Assembly: GCF_003318255.1 (NCBI RefSeq)
Contig: NZ_QOCF01000002.1
Coordinates: 1-64,000, forward strand
Reading direction: 5' to 3'
DNA from: Ruegeria sp. A3M17
GTDB taxonomy: Bacteria; Pseudomonadota; Alphaproteobacteria; Rhodobacterales; Rhodobacteraceae
Length of the DNA stretch: 64,000 nucleotides
Shown: positions 10,501 to 18,660 of the stretch, piece after piece
Numbering within the stretch: position 1 is the first letter of the stretch
How the letters are laid out: every line of letters begins with the position of its first letter
Position numbers and translations under genes: made by a program
Notes under the pieces: generated by a model
The model's input: only the letters and a program-made list of their open reading frames with translations
Databases searched by the model: none
What the model was told of the DNA's origin: nothing

Positions 10501-10589
10501 CATGGGACGTATCCGCCGGCCTTGTATACACGGTGAACACTTATGGCGAAGAGTTCGGTGGAGGAATTAGAGTTAGCTGGAATTTTTAG
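7572..10589 (+). CDS. Autotransporter (type V secretion) outer-membrane protein
   Basis: The start at 7572 is chosen because GAGGAG precedes it and the signal peptide begins there (MKRRIKAALL, cleavage after TVPATA at about residue 28). The 1005-residue product has a passenger of repeated short beta strands rich in Gly, Thr, Asn and Asp (residues about 30-690), as in beta-helix adhesins, then a C-terminal beta barrel (about 705-1005) beginning near GRRFWIDTAIS and ending in an aromatic Phe, the standard signal for barrel assembly. Two cysteines pair near residue 520. It is probably an adhesin or surface protein; the ligand is unknown. It appears intact, unlike the autotransporter at 41.5 kb. 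Confidence 0.88.
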   Translation: MKRRIKAALLCSSAVTGLFLASTVPATAQSYCSVASEPGLSLGCARTLVDASLLLGLNPANRLINPIIGSHDGLVFDSDWIANSARGGHLRFGGNVSFTRGLNSSWANTYFGSARTDGGRTALEITAYDIPTENTVPSNTVVELQFDRLTLENTAVTLRDGASDDGAHTGQISYLLIGDGAVGRGGVLALRNASLTFEDSTDLFMAAPDGGTPVIRAETGDNLLQLGNQSTNLNRLSVVVDDGANLTFDGTAITPRTEGNLTVGSGANLVIENNSVLGLLSNVGSSLPQSTVNGGTVTVDGLSSELRLTAPVFNNSTVSLEDGGTLRIEQRNGVRSTLSFSGDNTLNFGSPEAAVLGADANPQALILEVGAGTTTITNTGGVNNLGRGLQVDQVRIDGGTLDTTGYSVRDDVTDAWQYLSVENGGTFYDRAAFYRNIDRLIVDGGTLLTNSSFGDFFGAADGIETARFTNSTIDLVSSSSAGSASGNVSVGLRSVVLNAENLAFAGTNQVRVGISPAGECVAGICTPGTTIYAGELVANVGGSSTSTLTGFDTVLFVPFAIDANAVAADYIAGGNNGIYTVARADYNPDLTSNVQGFDAAPMTATATQLSAARSDLPANLVYTIVNNPVADDRVDISFVDIGLLNHPLIATGTGNTMSYGSLVVNSNNTLTHADLLQVQTLHPEAYASYMTVALEHSDQRRNMVLLNARGMGVADGKAEGFTDDGRRFWIDTAISAGNVDSDGNLAGFDYNLGELILGADLWSSPEGRIGAYVGYGTYSMDEHTSAIASDLSSTAFHLGAYGAYDVDDWSLTGMAGMSWAQTDGTRTAITGSGANTHNANYSSRTIEAAVRAEYNGWQPLGAFSFAPEFGLGYAHYSQDGFTETGASSSALNIYDTSAESLVASIGLNFSGPEFGGGLIPIGFARYEHDFLASSQRTHSIDASFASTPGVSQSFVGTHRGPDSLSVGLGLRAAPGSAWDVSAGLVYTVNTYGEEFGGGIRVSWNF

Positions 10590-11551
10590 GCAATATGGGC
10601 GGCACCTAAATGGCCAATTTTACACAGTCACTTGAGCGTTAGCTAACACGTTTCCCTAAGACCAAACACTCCAATACGGACCTTGGTGCGTTCTGCAGCG
10701 TAGGTCTCATTGCGCCCATTCCAACCAATGCCGCATCCGAAACCTGCGGCTGGTGTGCGCTCTTTTCGGCATTCCATCAAAGCCCGGTTTGGGCCGTCCC
10801 TGGTGAGCCCAATGAACCACTCGCTAGAGAGTGTCATCTTACGCTCGGGTTGATCTGGGCCGCGATTGATACGAAACAGAATGGGGCAGAAAAAATTCCA
10901 CTAATTGAGCTGGCACTGCAAACCGCCAACATCGTGATTGCCGAGCTAAAAAGGAGGTAACTTTAGTTTCTAAAGCTGCCATTAATGTGGCTGCATCGAG
11001 CGGCAGGCTTGTCCCGCATCTCGATTGTTAAATCCGCCCGCAGCGAAAGGGCGGTTTGAAATTCGGCTGGATCGATACGGATGAACGGCTGGTTTGGTGA
11101 AATCCGCTGCATCGCCGAAAACTCACCGCTGCGAGTGCGAACATTTTCTGCGCAAGCGAAAGCCGCATCATCAAAAGGCGGCTGTGTCCGCAACCCGGTC
11201 ATAGCGGTGATTTCGACGAACGTCCGGTGCTGGTAGAAGCTGCCGTTGAAATTGCTACCCGTTAATAGGTCCAGAGCCTAGAACCTAGGGAAGAGGCAGA
11301 TCCCGATTTATTGGATGCTGATTGCACTCATGGGCGCTCTGATACTTGCGCGGATCTTTTATCTGGCTAAAGCGGGCTAACCTGCGTCAGTACGAAGGTG
11401 CTCTGAAACCCGTTAGGTAACATGTGTCCGCTGTGTATTTGGTTGGCATTTTTTTTGAGTATCAGAGGGGCGCGGGGAACATGGAGCTCCCCAAAAGAGC
11501 TGTATGAGTCTCGTGCTTCTTATTCTCGGACCGTCCAGGAAAGGACATTCC
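10590..11551. other. Gene-poor region upstream of a truncated gene copy
   Basis: There is no convincing gene in this stretch. On the plus strand, about 10850-10960 reads as the tail of a small protein (IPLIELALQTANIVIAEL, then KRR and stop) with no start, so it may be a remnant. The stretch 11030-11210 is rich in short GC words and resembles the reverse complement of 50-180. The element GCTAACCTGCGTCAGT at 11376-11391 recurs exactly at 19125-19140, at the same distance from a homologous start codon. Confidence 0.35.
11376..11391 (+). repeat. 16-base element, first copy
   Basis: GCTAACCTGCGTCAGT is identical to 19125-19140. Each copy ends about 160 bases before the ATG of a related small gene (11552 and 19302). 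A near copy, CTAACATGCGTCAG, is at 14381-14394. It may be a regulatory site or the edge of a duplication. Confidence 0.5.
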
Positions 11552-11689
11552 AATGAATGATGAAGACCAGAGTCAGGAAAACCACACCGTCAAGCACATG
11601 GCCTCCGTCAAGGCCGCCTGGGACAAAGCGCCTGAAGGCCCCAAAAAGGCGACGGCATTGAAACACTATACCAAGTTATTAGTCTGGTA
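11552..11689 (+). pseudogene. Truncated paralogue of the small gene at 19302
   Basis: ATG follows AGGAAAGGACATTCCA, nearly identical to the leader of the gene at 19302. The first 35 or so codons (motifs SVKAAWDKAPEGPKK and ALKHY) match the intact 62-residue protein, where the equivalents are SVKAACDKAPAGPRK and ALEHY. After the CACTAT codons the reading frame runs into sequence that belongs, on the other strand, to the end of the broken permease, and stops at TAG. The C-terminal 25 residues are lost. The junction lies near 11668-11673. Confidence 0.7.
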
Positions 11690-13072
11690 GCCAACAGGCG
11701 TAGCAAAGTTTGTACTCGCCCCAAGTATCACCGCAACAACAAAGGGCCGCAGGTCAATGCCGTGCTATTCGGCAAGGCCGATTGCGAACAGGGTCACCAC
11801 GACGGCCACTGCGTTATTGGTGACTGCTTCGGTCAGCACCGAGGACAATAGGTCGACAGCAGCAAGCGTTACAATTGGAGGCATTCCGTCTAGTGCCGGG
11901 GTTACGCTTTTGACGATCAGGCCAACGGTCCCAGAGTTTTGAAGACCTATCCCCACAATCAACATTGAGAAGATCAGGACAGGAACACCTGCGTCGATGG
12001 AACTCCAGGCCTCGTTGCTGTCGATGCACCGCAATACGAGGATGGTCGCAACGGCGATGAGAGCAAGCACACTGACCTCGGCTATCCTAGCGGCTGCAAG
12101 GACCACGACCACACACCGCGCTAGGAGAGCGAGCGGCGCTTTCTCGCGGCGGAAAGCGCGGCCTCCGGCATCCGTGATCGCTGCGAGATCGCCCGCCTCG
12201 GTCATCTGCGCAAAGCCTTCAAGTGTTCCCTCCAAAAGCAGCGTATCAGCCGGACGCAGGAGTGCCGTTGACAAGTCAGGTCCAATTGTTTCCCCGTGCC
12301 GGTGGGCGCCAATGACGCGCATGCCATAGCGAGCTGGGCAATTCGCACACCACGACTTCGACGGGAAAGGGTAACGATAGCCTCAGCGACTATCACGTCG
12401 GTGACGGTCTCGGGGACTGGTCCTTGACGCAAACTAACTTCGCTACTTTCGATCCTACGGAGGGTGAGGAGTTCCGATGTCGTCACCTTGGCAATGATCT
12501 TGTCACTTGGCTCGAGAACGTGCTCATTCAGGCGATCGCGCTTTACCTCGGATCGCGACCGGACACCAATGATCTCCATGCCTCGCCGGTTCAGGTCAAA
12601 AATTCCGCCCATGCGCTGACCCACGCCCAGATAATCCTCCCACGGACGAAGCTCTGTGAAGAAGGCTGTTTCATTGTCTGCGCCCAGTCGTGCAATATCC
12701 CCGCGATCGGGCAAAAGAAAAGGCCCGAGCATGAGCAATGCCAAACCGCCCGTGGCTGCCGCAACCAAACCGACCGGAATAATTTCGAAAATTGAAAGGG
12801 GCTCGATTCCCGATGCCTGCGGCACACCATCAACCAGCAAATTGGTTGTAGTCCCGATAAGTGTGCAAGTTCCTCCAAGAACCGCCATGTATGATAGCGG
12901 GATCAGCAGGCGTGTTGCGGCAAAAAATGAGGCTTCGCGCCAATCGAATGTCCACCGGGATTAAGACAATGACGACCGGCGTGTTGTTCATCATCAAATC
13001 TGAGGCGATTAGGTACAAAGCCAATATTTGGGCAGCTATCAGAAAGACCGAAAGGAAATCGAGTATCAACAT
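11673..13072 (-). pseudogene. Broken SLC13-type permease (paralogue of 22182-23981)
   Basis: Three minus-strand fragments align in order with the intact permease downstream: the MNNTPVVIVLIP block, the GGTCTLIG/TrkA-C block and the LTEAVTNNAVAVVV block. Reading is broken by a frameshift at the A6 run 12922-12927, a deletion of about 13 bases near 12327, and a TAG at 11765-11767 where the intact copy has a Gln codon. Further homology continues to GYQTNNLVY, then ends at the junction with the small-gene fragment. The N-terminal ~110 residues are absent or replaced; a start with a fair ribosome site (AAAGGA) is at 13072. It is non-functional as read. Confidence 0.85.
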
Positions 13073-13317
13073 AGTGGTTTTTCCTTTCACAATGCGCAGT
13101 AGCTGGTGCTTTGGACCCGATGCAAACACACTCCTTCAGGAAAGGAGGAGGACATGCCCGAAACCTGCGAGATCGACGCCCACAGATTGCACTGCGCCGG
13201 TGCTCGAACATGACAAGGCATTTAAAACCTGCACAGGTCATACCAGCAGTTATTTTCTTCATCTCTATCAACTGCCGCCGATCTGCAAACCTTGTTTCAG
13301 CCCGCGGATTGGACGGA

Positions 13318-13764
13318 TCAGGACCAAACGAATTTGGTGAGCAACTCAGTCGGGATCACGGGTGTTTGCTGGTGCGAAATCCGAAGCCAATTGTCCTCAT
13401 CTTGCAAATATGTGGACGCGCAGAGTGCCTCATAGATCGGCACGCCGGCCTTCTCGGCCGAAGCGCGATACGCGAGCATTGCAATGCTGCCGCGAAGCGT
13501 CGTATTGCGGTCGGTCATCACAACAGATCGCCAGCCTGTATTCCGTTGCAAGTGGTCCCAGACCTGTTCGCCTTGAAGGATGCCGGGCGGAAAGGGAAAG
13601 ATCATGACGGCGTTCTGTGCAGTCGTCGCGCGCGCGCTATCTAGACCACTAGTCCAGAACCTCTCCTCAAGGCTCCAAAGGAACGCGTCTTCGATCGCCG
13701 ACGTGACCTCAGGTTTCACAATCGATCGCCGGTGGTCCACGGGCGCTTGATGGGCAGAGGTCAT
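13318..13764 (-). CDS. NTF2/SnoaL-like small protein
   Basis: The 148-residue protein resembles the NTF2-like (SnoaL/DUF4440) fold proteins: an N-terminal helix-rich part, a long middle with beta-prone sequence, and the terminal block WLRISHQQTPV, typical of the last strand in DUF4440-like domains. Substrate and activity are unknown. Its ATG overlaps the TGA of the upstream gene as ATGA (13761-13764), so translation is probably coupled with the membrane-anchored protein before it. No signal peptide is present. Confidence 0.55.
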   Translation of the reverse strand: MTSAHQAPVDHRRSIVKPEVTSAIEDAFLWSLEERFWTSGLDSARATTAQNAVMIFPFPPGILQGEQVWDHLQRNTGWRSVVMTDRNTTLRGSIAMLAYRASAEKAGVPIYEALCASTYLQDEDNWLRISHQQTPVIPTELLTKFVWS

Positions 13765-14186
13765 TCGTCTGATCCTGGCGAATTGATGAACAGCATTTGT
13801 ATCAGGACGAAGACGATCGCGAGTATCGTCCAGATTGCACCGCTGGACACCAAGCGACCATTGGCAACTGTCGAGCTCACCCGCGTCAGAGGAGTTACTC
13901 GTGGGCTTTCCGGAAGCAACAGGCTCAATTCCTGCGCGACGGCATTGTGGTCCTCCTTTAGCTCGGGAACGTCCCTGAATTTCGAAAGGAGGATCTCAAG
14001 CCGCGCGCAGGCTTCTTCCCGCCGCAACTTCACGAGTTCGGCGGTTTCGTTCCAGGGATCGAGGCCAAGACGTGCAAGCGCCGAGAGAACCGTCACGACA
14101 TATCCGTTCCGGTCTTCGCCGACAGGTGCATAGAGAAAGCGTTCGAATTCAGGTGGGCGAGTACCCAGTGCTTTGTTTTCAGACAT
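13761..14186 (-). CDS. C-terminally membrane-anchored protein of unknown function
   Basis: The 141-residue product is mostly hydrophilic, with a charged, probably helical middle (residues about 45-90) and one membrane helix near the C-terminus (residues about 115-135, IWTILAIVFVLIQMLFI), so it is a tail-anchored type. AGAGGAG lies before the ATG. It is the first gene of a two-gene minus-strand unit with the NTF2-like gene, overlapping it by four bases. No family was recognised. Similar small proteins are found in rhizobial and Rhodobacterales accessory stress regions (from general knowledge, not a search). Confidence 0.58.
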   Translation of the reverse strand: MSENKALGTRPPEFERFLYAPVGEDRNGYVVTVLSALARLGLDPWNETAELVKLRREEACARLEILLSKFRDVPELKEDHNAVAQELSLLLPESPRVTPLTRVSSTVANGRLVSSGAIWTILAIVFVLIQMLFINSPGSDE

Positions 14187-14512
14187 CTTTATTCTCCTCT
14201 TTTATTGACGGTCAGCTCTTGACCAGTACGCACCGGGCAAAACGAAGTTCTGGACGCACACAGGTGGAGCATTTTCAGATTTAACCAATTTTACGCGATC
14301 GCTCGTCGCGGTGCCCTTACACAGGTCAGTCCAGTTGGCGGTCCAGGGACCTTCGGTAGATTGCATTCCGGTAGCCGAGACTAACATGCGTCAGCGCCCG
14401 TCGAATGATCATGAGATACAAGGAGGGAGTTCGTTCGACCATGTAGCCCCTGGAATCTGGTGGTGAGTGACAATGGCGCGGGAAAGACCCGCAGACAGTC
14501 TGGAGGTCAGGG
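14187..14512. other. Divergent intergenic region
   Basis: This gap separates two divergent units and should carry both promoters. It contains CTAACATGCGTCAG at 14381-14394, close to the 16-base element at 11376 and 19125. No small gene was recognised. Confidence 0.4.
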
Positions 14513-14782
14513 ATGAGCACGCGATCGTCGAGATCGATGGTGACTTTTGCCAATGCGTTTGTATTGCCGGGCTACTCGGACGAGCTGGCCGCAGGAGAAT
14601 ATGAAATCGTCGTCGAAGAAGAGCTTTTGCAAAGCCTCAGCTTTGAGGCCTTTCGCCGGACTGGGACCTACTTGGTCGTCCATGGGAAAGGGAGCCAGAT
14701 TGGTCGCACCGAACAGCGTCCAATCACCGAGAAAGACCTAGAAACGGCGCTGCGCCGGGACCGGCGCATTGACCCAGACTGA
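14513..14782 (+). CDS. Conserved small protein of unknown function
   Basis: The 89-residue protein has a beta-rich look (TFANAFVLPGYSDELAAGEYEIVVEEE) followed by a polar segment and a charged C-terminal helix. The opening pattern, with VTFA..F.LPG....L..G.YE, recurs in small alphaproteobacterial hypothetical proteins as far as I recall; no function is known. The ribosome site GGAGG lies 5-9 bases before ATG. It heads a plus-strand series with the genes at 14826, 15209 and 15450. Confidence 0.55.
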   Translation: MSTRSSRSMVTFANAFVLPGYSDELAAGEYEIVVEEELLQSLSFEAFRRTGTYLVVHGKGSQIGRTEQRPITEKDLETALRRDRRIDPD

Positions 14783-14825
14783 AAAATGATAGCGAGGCGG
14801 CGCTTTCTCCGCTGGAGGATTCGAA

Positions 14826-15212
14826 ATGAACACTCCTGAATGGCTGAAACCTGGCATCTATGGGGCCGTGATCGGTGCGGTCTTTGTCAGTGTGGTTGGA
14901 TTTTCATGGGGCGGTTGGGTGACTGGCGGAACCGCAGATACCAGAGCGACGGCGATGGCTCGAAACCAAGTCATAGCGGCGATGGTGCCGGTCTGCCTCG
15001 ATATGGCACGCGTGGATCCGGATCGGGTTGCACATATTGACACTATTCGAAAAGCCACAACCTACAAACGCCACGATGCCGTCATGGAGACAGGCTGGGC
15101 AACCATTCCGGGCACGGGTGTTCCGGACCGTGACATCGCTCAAGCTTGTCTTGCCGGCCTTGACGTCGACAAGCCGCCGGAACGCGCGGAAAACACGGTG
15201 GAAAAGGGATGA
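14826..15212 (+). CDS. Single-pass membrane protein of unknown function
   Basis: The 128-residue protein has an N-terminal membrane anchor (residues about 10-35, GIYGAVIGAVFVSVVGFSWGG) and a soluble region with two cysteines (near residues 57 and 107) and a charged tail. GGAGGA precedes the ATG. Small proteins with this start (W..PGIYGA..GA) are common in alphaproteobacteria but have no assigned role as far as I know. Its stop overlaps the next ATG (15209-15212). Confidence 0.6.
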   Translation: MNTPEWLKPGIYGAVIGAVFVSVVGFSWGGWVTGGTADTRATAMARNQVIAAMVPVCLDMARVDPDRVAHIDTIRKATTYKRHDAVMETGWATIPGTGVPDRDIAQACLAGLDVDKPPERAENTVEKG

Positions 15213-15415
15213 AACATGCCACACCAAAACCGTTGGCTGAAATGGCGCTGCAGAAGCTGTCTTTTGTGATGACGATGGCCGTTCAATCAGCGGAACTGAC
15301 GGGACACCCTATCCAAACTATCGAGAACGAAGACGTGCCACCACTACGAGACGAACGGCCTGAGTCGTGGCGCACCCAACACGACCTTAACAGGGCAACT
15401 GAAACCCAAGAATAA
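15209..15415 (+). CDS. Small hydrophilic protein, translationally coupled
   Basis: The 68-codon frame starts with an ATGA overlap on the stop of the preceding gene, which is the main reason to accept it. The sequence is polar with no recognised motif and ends with a charged, Glu/Arg-rich tail. Its function is unknown. Confidence 0.45.
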   Translation: MKHATPKPLAEMALQKLSFVMTMAVQSAELTGHPIQTIENEDVPPLRDERPESWRTQHDLNRATETQE

Positions 15416-15449
15416 AAGCCGATGCCATTAGGTCAGAAGGGAGCCAGTT

Positions 15450-16253
15450 ATGACACCTAGAAAATTGCCCAAAAAGAAACCGTCAGAACGGCTTTCGGTA
15501 AGAATGTACATTCTGGCTGGTATCTTCGCGTCATTCGCATTCCCTGTGTTCGCACAATCTGCAGACGCCCTCATGCCTGAGAATGCACACTCCAGGAGTT
15601 ACGGGGACGGATGGGAATGCGACCGATCCTACCGGGTCGAAGACGACCTTTGCGTCGCCATTATAGTCCCTCAGAATGCTTACGCAACAAACAGGACCTA
15701 TGGCAGGGGCTGGGATTGTTTGCATGGATTTCTAGAAGAAAATGGCCTGGCTTGTGTCGAAGTACCCGTACCCGAAGGCGGATATCTCGCCTCTTCAGGA
15801 AAAAGTTGGCGGTGCCTGCGCGGCTACGTGAAAATTGACGAGACTTGCCTGGAAGTTGCAGTACCTGACAACGGATACCTGTCGGGCGAGTCTTATGGTG
15901 ATGTCTGGGTTTGCAATCGGGGCTATCGGGCTGAAGGTGAGATATGTGCCCCAATCATGGTACCTGCCGATGCCTTTCTGAATGGATCGTCTTATGGGCA
16001 ACCCTGGACATGCGAGCGCGGGTACTTCCAGCGAGTTGGCGCTTGTGAACCGGTTATTGTTCCCGAGAACGCTTACTTTGACGATGCCTCCCATGGACAA
16101 GGTTGGAAATGTGACCGCGGGTATGCGGAAACTGCCAGTGGATGCGTTTTCATAGACTTACCGGCCAACGCCCACTTGGACAGGGCCGGAAACCGCTGGG
16201 AGTGCCACCGAAATTTCCAGCGATCAAAGGGCGTTTGCGTTCTGAACAACTAA
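15450..16253 (+). CDS. Secreted cysteine-rich protein with seven tandem repeats
   Basis: After a signal peptide with a long basic start (hydrophobic residues about 21-34, cleavage after VFA), the 267-residue protein consists almost entirely of seven repeats of about 30-33 residues (about 38 to the end). Each carries the pattern (N)A-(Y/H), Tyr-Gly, Trp-x-Cys, (R)-Gly-Tyr, Cys, then a hydrophobic strand and Val-Pro. Two cysteines per repeat, 14 in all, fit one disulphide per unit. The WxCxxGY core resembles half of an EGF-like module, but no formal homology is claimed. Such repeats appear in alphaproteobacterial hypothetical proteins, to my knowledge without function. It is probably periplasmic or outer-surface; GGGAG stands before the ATG. 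Confidence 0.7.
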   Translation: MTPRKLPKKKPSERLSVRMYILAGIFASFAFPVFAQSADALMPENAHSRSYGDGWECDRSYRVEDDLCVAIIVPQNAYATNRTYGRGWDCLHGFLEENGLACVEVPVPEGGYLASSGKSWRCLRGYVKIDETCLEVAVPDNGYLSGESYGDVWVCNRGYRAEGEICAPIMVPADAFLNGSSYGQPWTCERGYFQRVGACEPVIVPENAYFDDASHGQGWKCDRGYAETASGCVFIDLPANAHLDRAGNRWECHRNFQRSKGVCVLNN

Positions 16254-16345
16254 CGCGAAGCCTGCTGATCCCAAATCAGGCGTCACTTCGTTGACCCTGG
16301 TGGCTTCATTGTCCCGGGTTTGGCTCGACATAGAAAGGAACGGAC

Positions 16346-17545
16346 ATGAAAACGGAAGATCATTTAGCGCAAATGAAGAGACCGGTCGCAAGAGCAGCAC
16401 AGGCGCCGCCGATGGAACTCTCAATTTGTCCAGACAACCCTCCTAAGATAATCTCTTATGACGCTCCAACCGCCACCGTCTATTGTGAAGGGAATTTCGG
16501 CAAGACTGACGGCAAGACTGCAAACGGTCTAGTCCGGTTTTCGCAGGTCTTTCGTGTTCTGTCAGTAATTGACAGCACTCTAGAAGGGCGTGACAGCGGC
16601 GAGGTTCTCGATGGTATCGACAACGGCATTCCAGTGCATGGCGATCTTAGCGCGGCCATCGCTCACGAAGCGGTAGCCCCAGACACTCTGATCTATGGAA
16701 TGGCACCGTCCAGTGGTACATTGTCCACGGCAGACAGAGGCGTTGTTCTGGACGCGATTTCGTCAGGCATGAATATCGTCAGTGGGCTACACGAATATCT
16801 CGGCGACGATCTCGAAATTGGCTCAGCCGCCCAGTTTGGATGTGTTACCATTCGGGACATTCGGAAGCCGCAGCCTAGCAAGAACATGCGTCTGTTTGAC
16901 GGCTGCGTTGCAGATGTTGAAGCGATCCGTATCGCTGTGTTGGGCACTGATTGCGCAATCGGAAAGCGGACCACGGCAACTTTGCTGGCGAATGCCCTGA
17001 ATGAACGGGGGATCAAGACGGTTTTGGTCGGAACCGGTCAGACCGGCGTGATGCAGGGAGCCAAGTATGGTATTGCCTTGGATGCAGTGCCGCCTCAGTT
17101 CTGCTGTGGCGAGCTTGAGCGTGTCATTGTTGCGGCATCCGAAAAGGAACAACCAGATGTCATCCTAATTGAAGGCCAAGGCGCGCTCAGCCATCCGGCT
17201 TTCTGCACATCAGCATTCATTCTTCGCGGTAGCCAGCCACACGCCGTCATTCTGCAACACGCCCCCAAACGGACCCACCGTTGCGATTTTCCCAACATGC
17301 CGATGCCCGATCCGCGCCTCGAGATAAAACTTATCGAAGCTTTCGCCAAAACGAAAGTGATTGGTGTCACGCTCAATCATGAAGGAATGACGAACACCGA
17401 GGTGGAAACAGCCATCAGGGGCTTTTCACGCAACTTCTGTCTCCCAGTGACTGACGCTCTGCTCCGACCAGCGGCGCACTTGGCAGAGTTGGTTCTTTCT
17501 GCCTATCCCCAATTGCGGCCATTGCCGCGTGTGGTTGCCGAATGA
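16346..17545 (+). CDS. DUF1611 P-loop enzyme (DgcN-like)
   Basis: This 399-residue protein is a DUF1611 member. The nucleotide-binding loop GTDCAIGKRTT lies at about residues 199-209, followed by GTGQTGVM and the LIEGQGALSHP block near 278, both typical of the family. A characterised relative, DgcN, N-acetylates D-glutamate with acetyl-CoA; most other members are uncharacterised. The gene overlaps the next, a PLP racemase, by four bases (ATGA), so the two are translated together. I infer action on an amino acid whose configuration the partner changes; the substrate is not shown. AAAGGA precedes ATG. Confidence 0.8.
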   Translation: MKTEDHLAQMKRPVARAAQAPPMELSICPDNPPKIISYDAPTATVYCEGNFGKTDGKTANGLVRFSQVFRVLSVIDSTLEGRDSGEVLDGIDNGIPVHGDLSAAIAHEAVAPDTLIYGMAPSSGTLSTADRGVVLDAISSGMNIVSGLHEYLGDDLEIGSAAQFGCVTIRDIRKPQPSKNMRLFDGCVADVEAIRIAVLGTDCAIGKRTTATLLANALNERGIKTVLVGTGQTGVMQGAKYGIALDAVPPQFCCGELERVIVAASEKEQPDVILIEGQGALSHPAFCTSAFILRGSQPHAVILQHAPKRTHRCDFPNMPMPDPRLEIKLIEAFAKTKVIGVTLNHEGMTNTEVETAIRGFSRNFCLPVTDALLRPAAHLAELVLSAYPQLRPLPRVVAE

Positions 17546-18660
17546 CGACGCCGCGGATCGAAATCGACTTGTGCAAGATCCGCCAGAATACGCGCTTTCT
17601 GGTGGACCATCTTGCTTCGCACGGGATCAGTGTGACAGGCGTGACAAAGGCTGTTTGCGGTGACCCAGCCGTCGCCCATGCCATGCTAGAAAGCGGCGTT
17701 TCCCAGTTGGCCGATGCCCGGGTCGCGAACGTAAAGCGCATGCGTTGCGCCGGCATCATCTGCCCAATATCCATGATCCGCTCTCCTATGCTGAGCGAAA
17801 TCGATCAAATCATCGAGACCTGTGAAACCAGTTACAATACAGAGATAGACGTTATCGCGGAACTTTCCGCAGCCGCGCTATTCAAAGGCGAGGTGCATGG
17901 CGTTATCTTGATGATTGAGATGGGAGATATGCGCGATGGGATAATGCCAGAAGATCTTGAGCGTATCGCGACAATGGTGATGAAGATGCCTGGCGTAGCT
18001 CTCAAAGGTATTGGTGCCAACTTCGCCTGCCTGGGCAACATTGCTCCGAACGCTGATGCAATGGAGGTCGTAACGACGCTCGCATACGAAATCGAGGGCG
18101 CTTGCGGCCCATTTCTTGAGACCGTATCAGGAGGCAGTTCCGCCAATTTACCTTGGGCTTTGGATCTACCGACAAAGGGACGTATCAACGAACTGCGCCT
18201 GGGCGAGGCGATCCTGTTGGGCACCGATCCCGTTTCCGGCGAGCAGATAGATGGGCTTCATACAGATGCGTTCACTCTTGTGGTCGAGGTGATCGAAACA
18301 AAGTTCAAGACAAGGCCCTTTCCCTTGCGTCTGATTGATCCGGCTCTTTTGGCATTGCGTCTTGTGCAGGATAGTTCCAGCAAGTCCCGTTCGGTTCTTG
18401 CTGTCGGGCTGCAGGACACGAATGTTGGCGGGCTGAGCTTTCCTACGGACATCACATTTGTCGGCGCGACGAGTGATCACACTGTCACTGAAACCTCCAA
18501 ATGCGCTTTGCAGGTTGGGGCCGAAATCAGGTGTCAGTTGAACTACGGTGCGCTCATGAGGGCGATGAACGCGACCGATGTCGAAAAGGTCTTTGTCAGT
18601 GAAACAACTTGGAACGGAGCTGTGATAGAACCGGATCGTGTGCATCCAACGGTGATATAG
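17542..18660 (+). CDS. Ornithine/alanine-racemase-like PLP enzyme
   Basis: The 372-residue protein has the alanine-racemase-type barrel fold signature: IEIDLCKIRQN at the N-terminus and GVTKAVCGDP with the probable PLP-binding lysine near residue 37. The blocks ADARVANVKRMR and the later SGGSSANLP (phosphate-binding loop, about residue 195) match the ornithine racemase (Orr)/YhfX-like branch rather than classical Alr, which usually carries a longer C-terminal domain. It is cytoplasmic. Coupled translation with the DUF1611 gene suggests a two-step amino acid pathway. The exact substrate is undetermined. Confidence 0.8.
   Translation: MTTPRIEIDLCKIRQNTRFLVDHLASHGISVTGVTKAVCGDPAVAHAMLESGVSQLADARVANVKRMRCAGIICPISMIRSPMLSEIDQIIETCETSYNTEIDVIAELSAAALFKGEVHGVILMIEMGDMRDGIMPEDLERIATMVMKMPGVALKGIGANFACLGNIAPNADAMEVVTTLAYEIEGACGPFLETVSGGSSANLPWALDLPTKGRINELRLGEAILLGTDPVSGEQIDGLHTDAFTLVVEVIETKFKTRPFPLRLIDPALLALRLVQDSSSKSRSVLAVGLQDTNVGGLSFPTDITFVGATSDHTVTETSKCALQVGAEIRCQLNYGALMRAMNATDVEKVFVSETTWNGAVIEPDRVHPTVI

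Noticed and set aside
10963..11202. Minus-strand frame of 79 codons
   Set aside because: No ribosome site and no recognised motif; it lies in GC-word-rich intergenic sequence that resembles another gap.
13154..13213. Very short frame (19 codons) after a strong AAAGGAGGAGGAC site
   Set aside because: The ribosome site is good, but the product is tiny and unrecognised; it could be a leftover gene start. Not enough to call.
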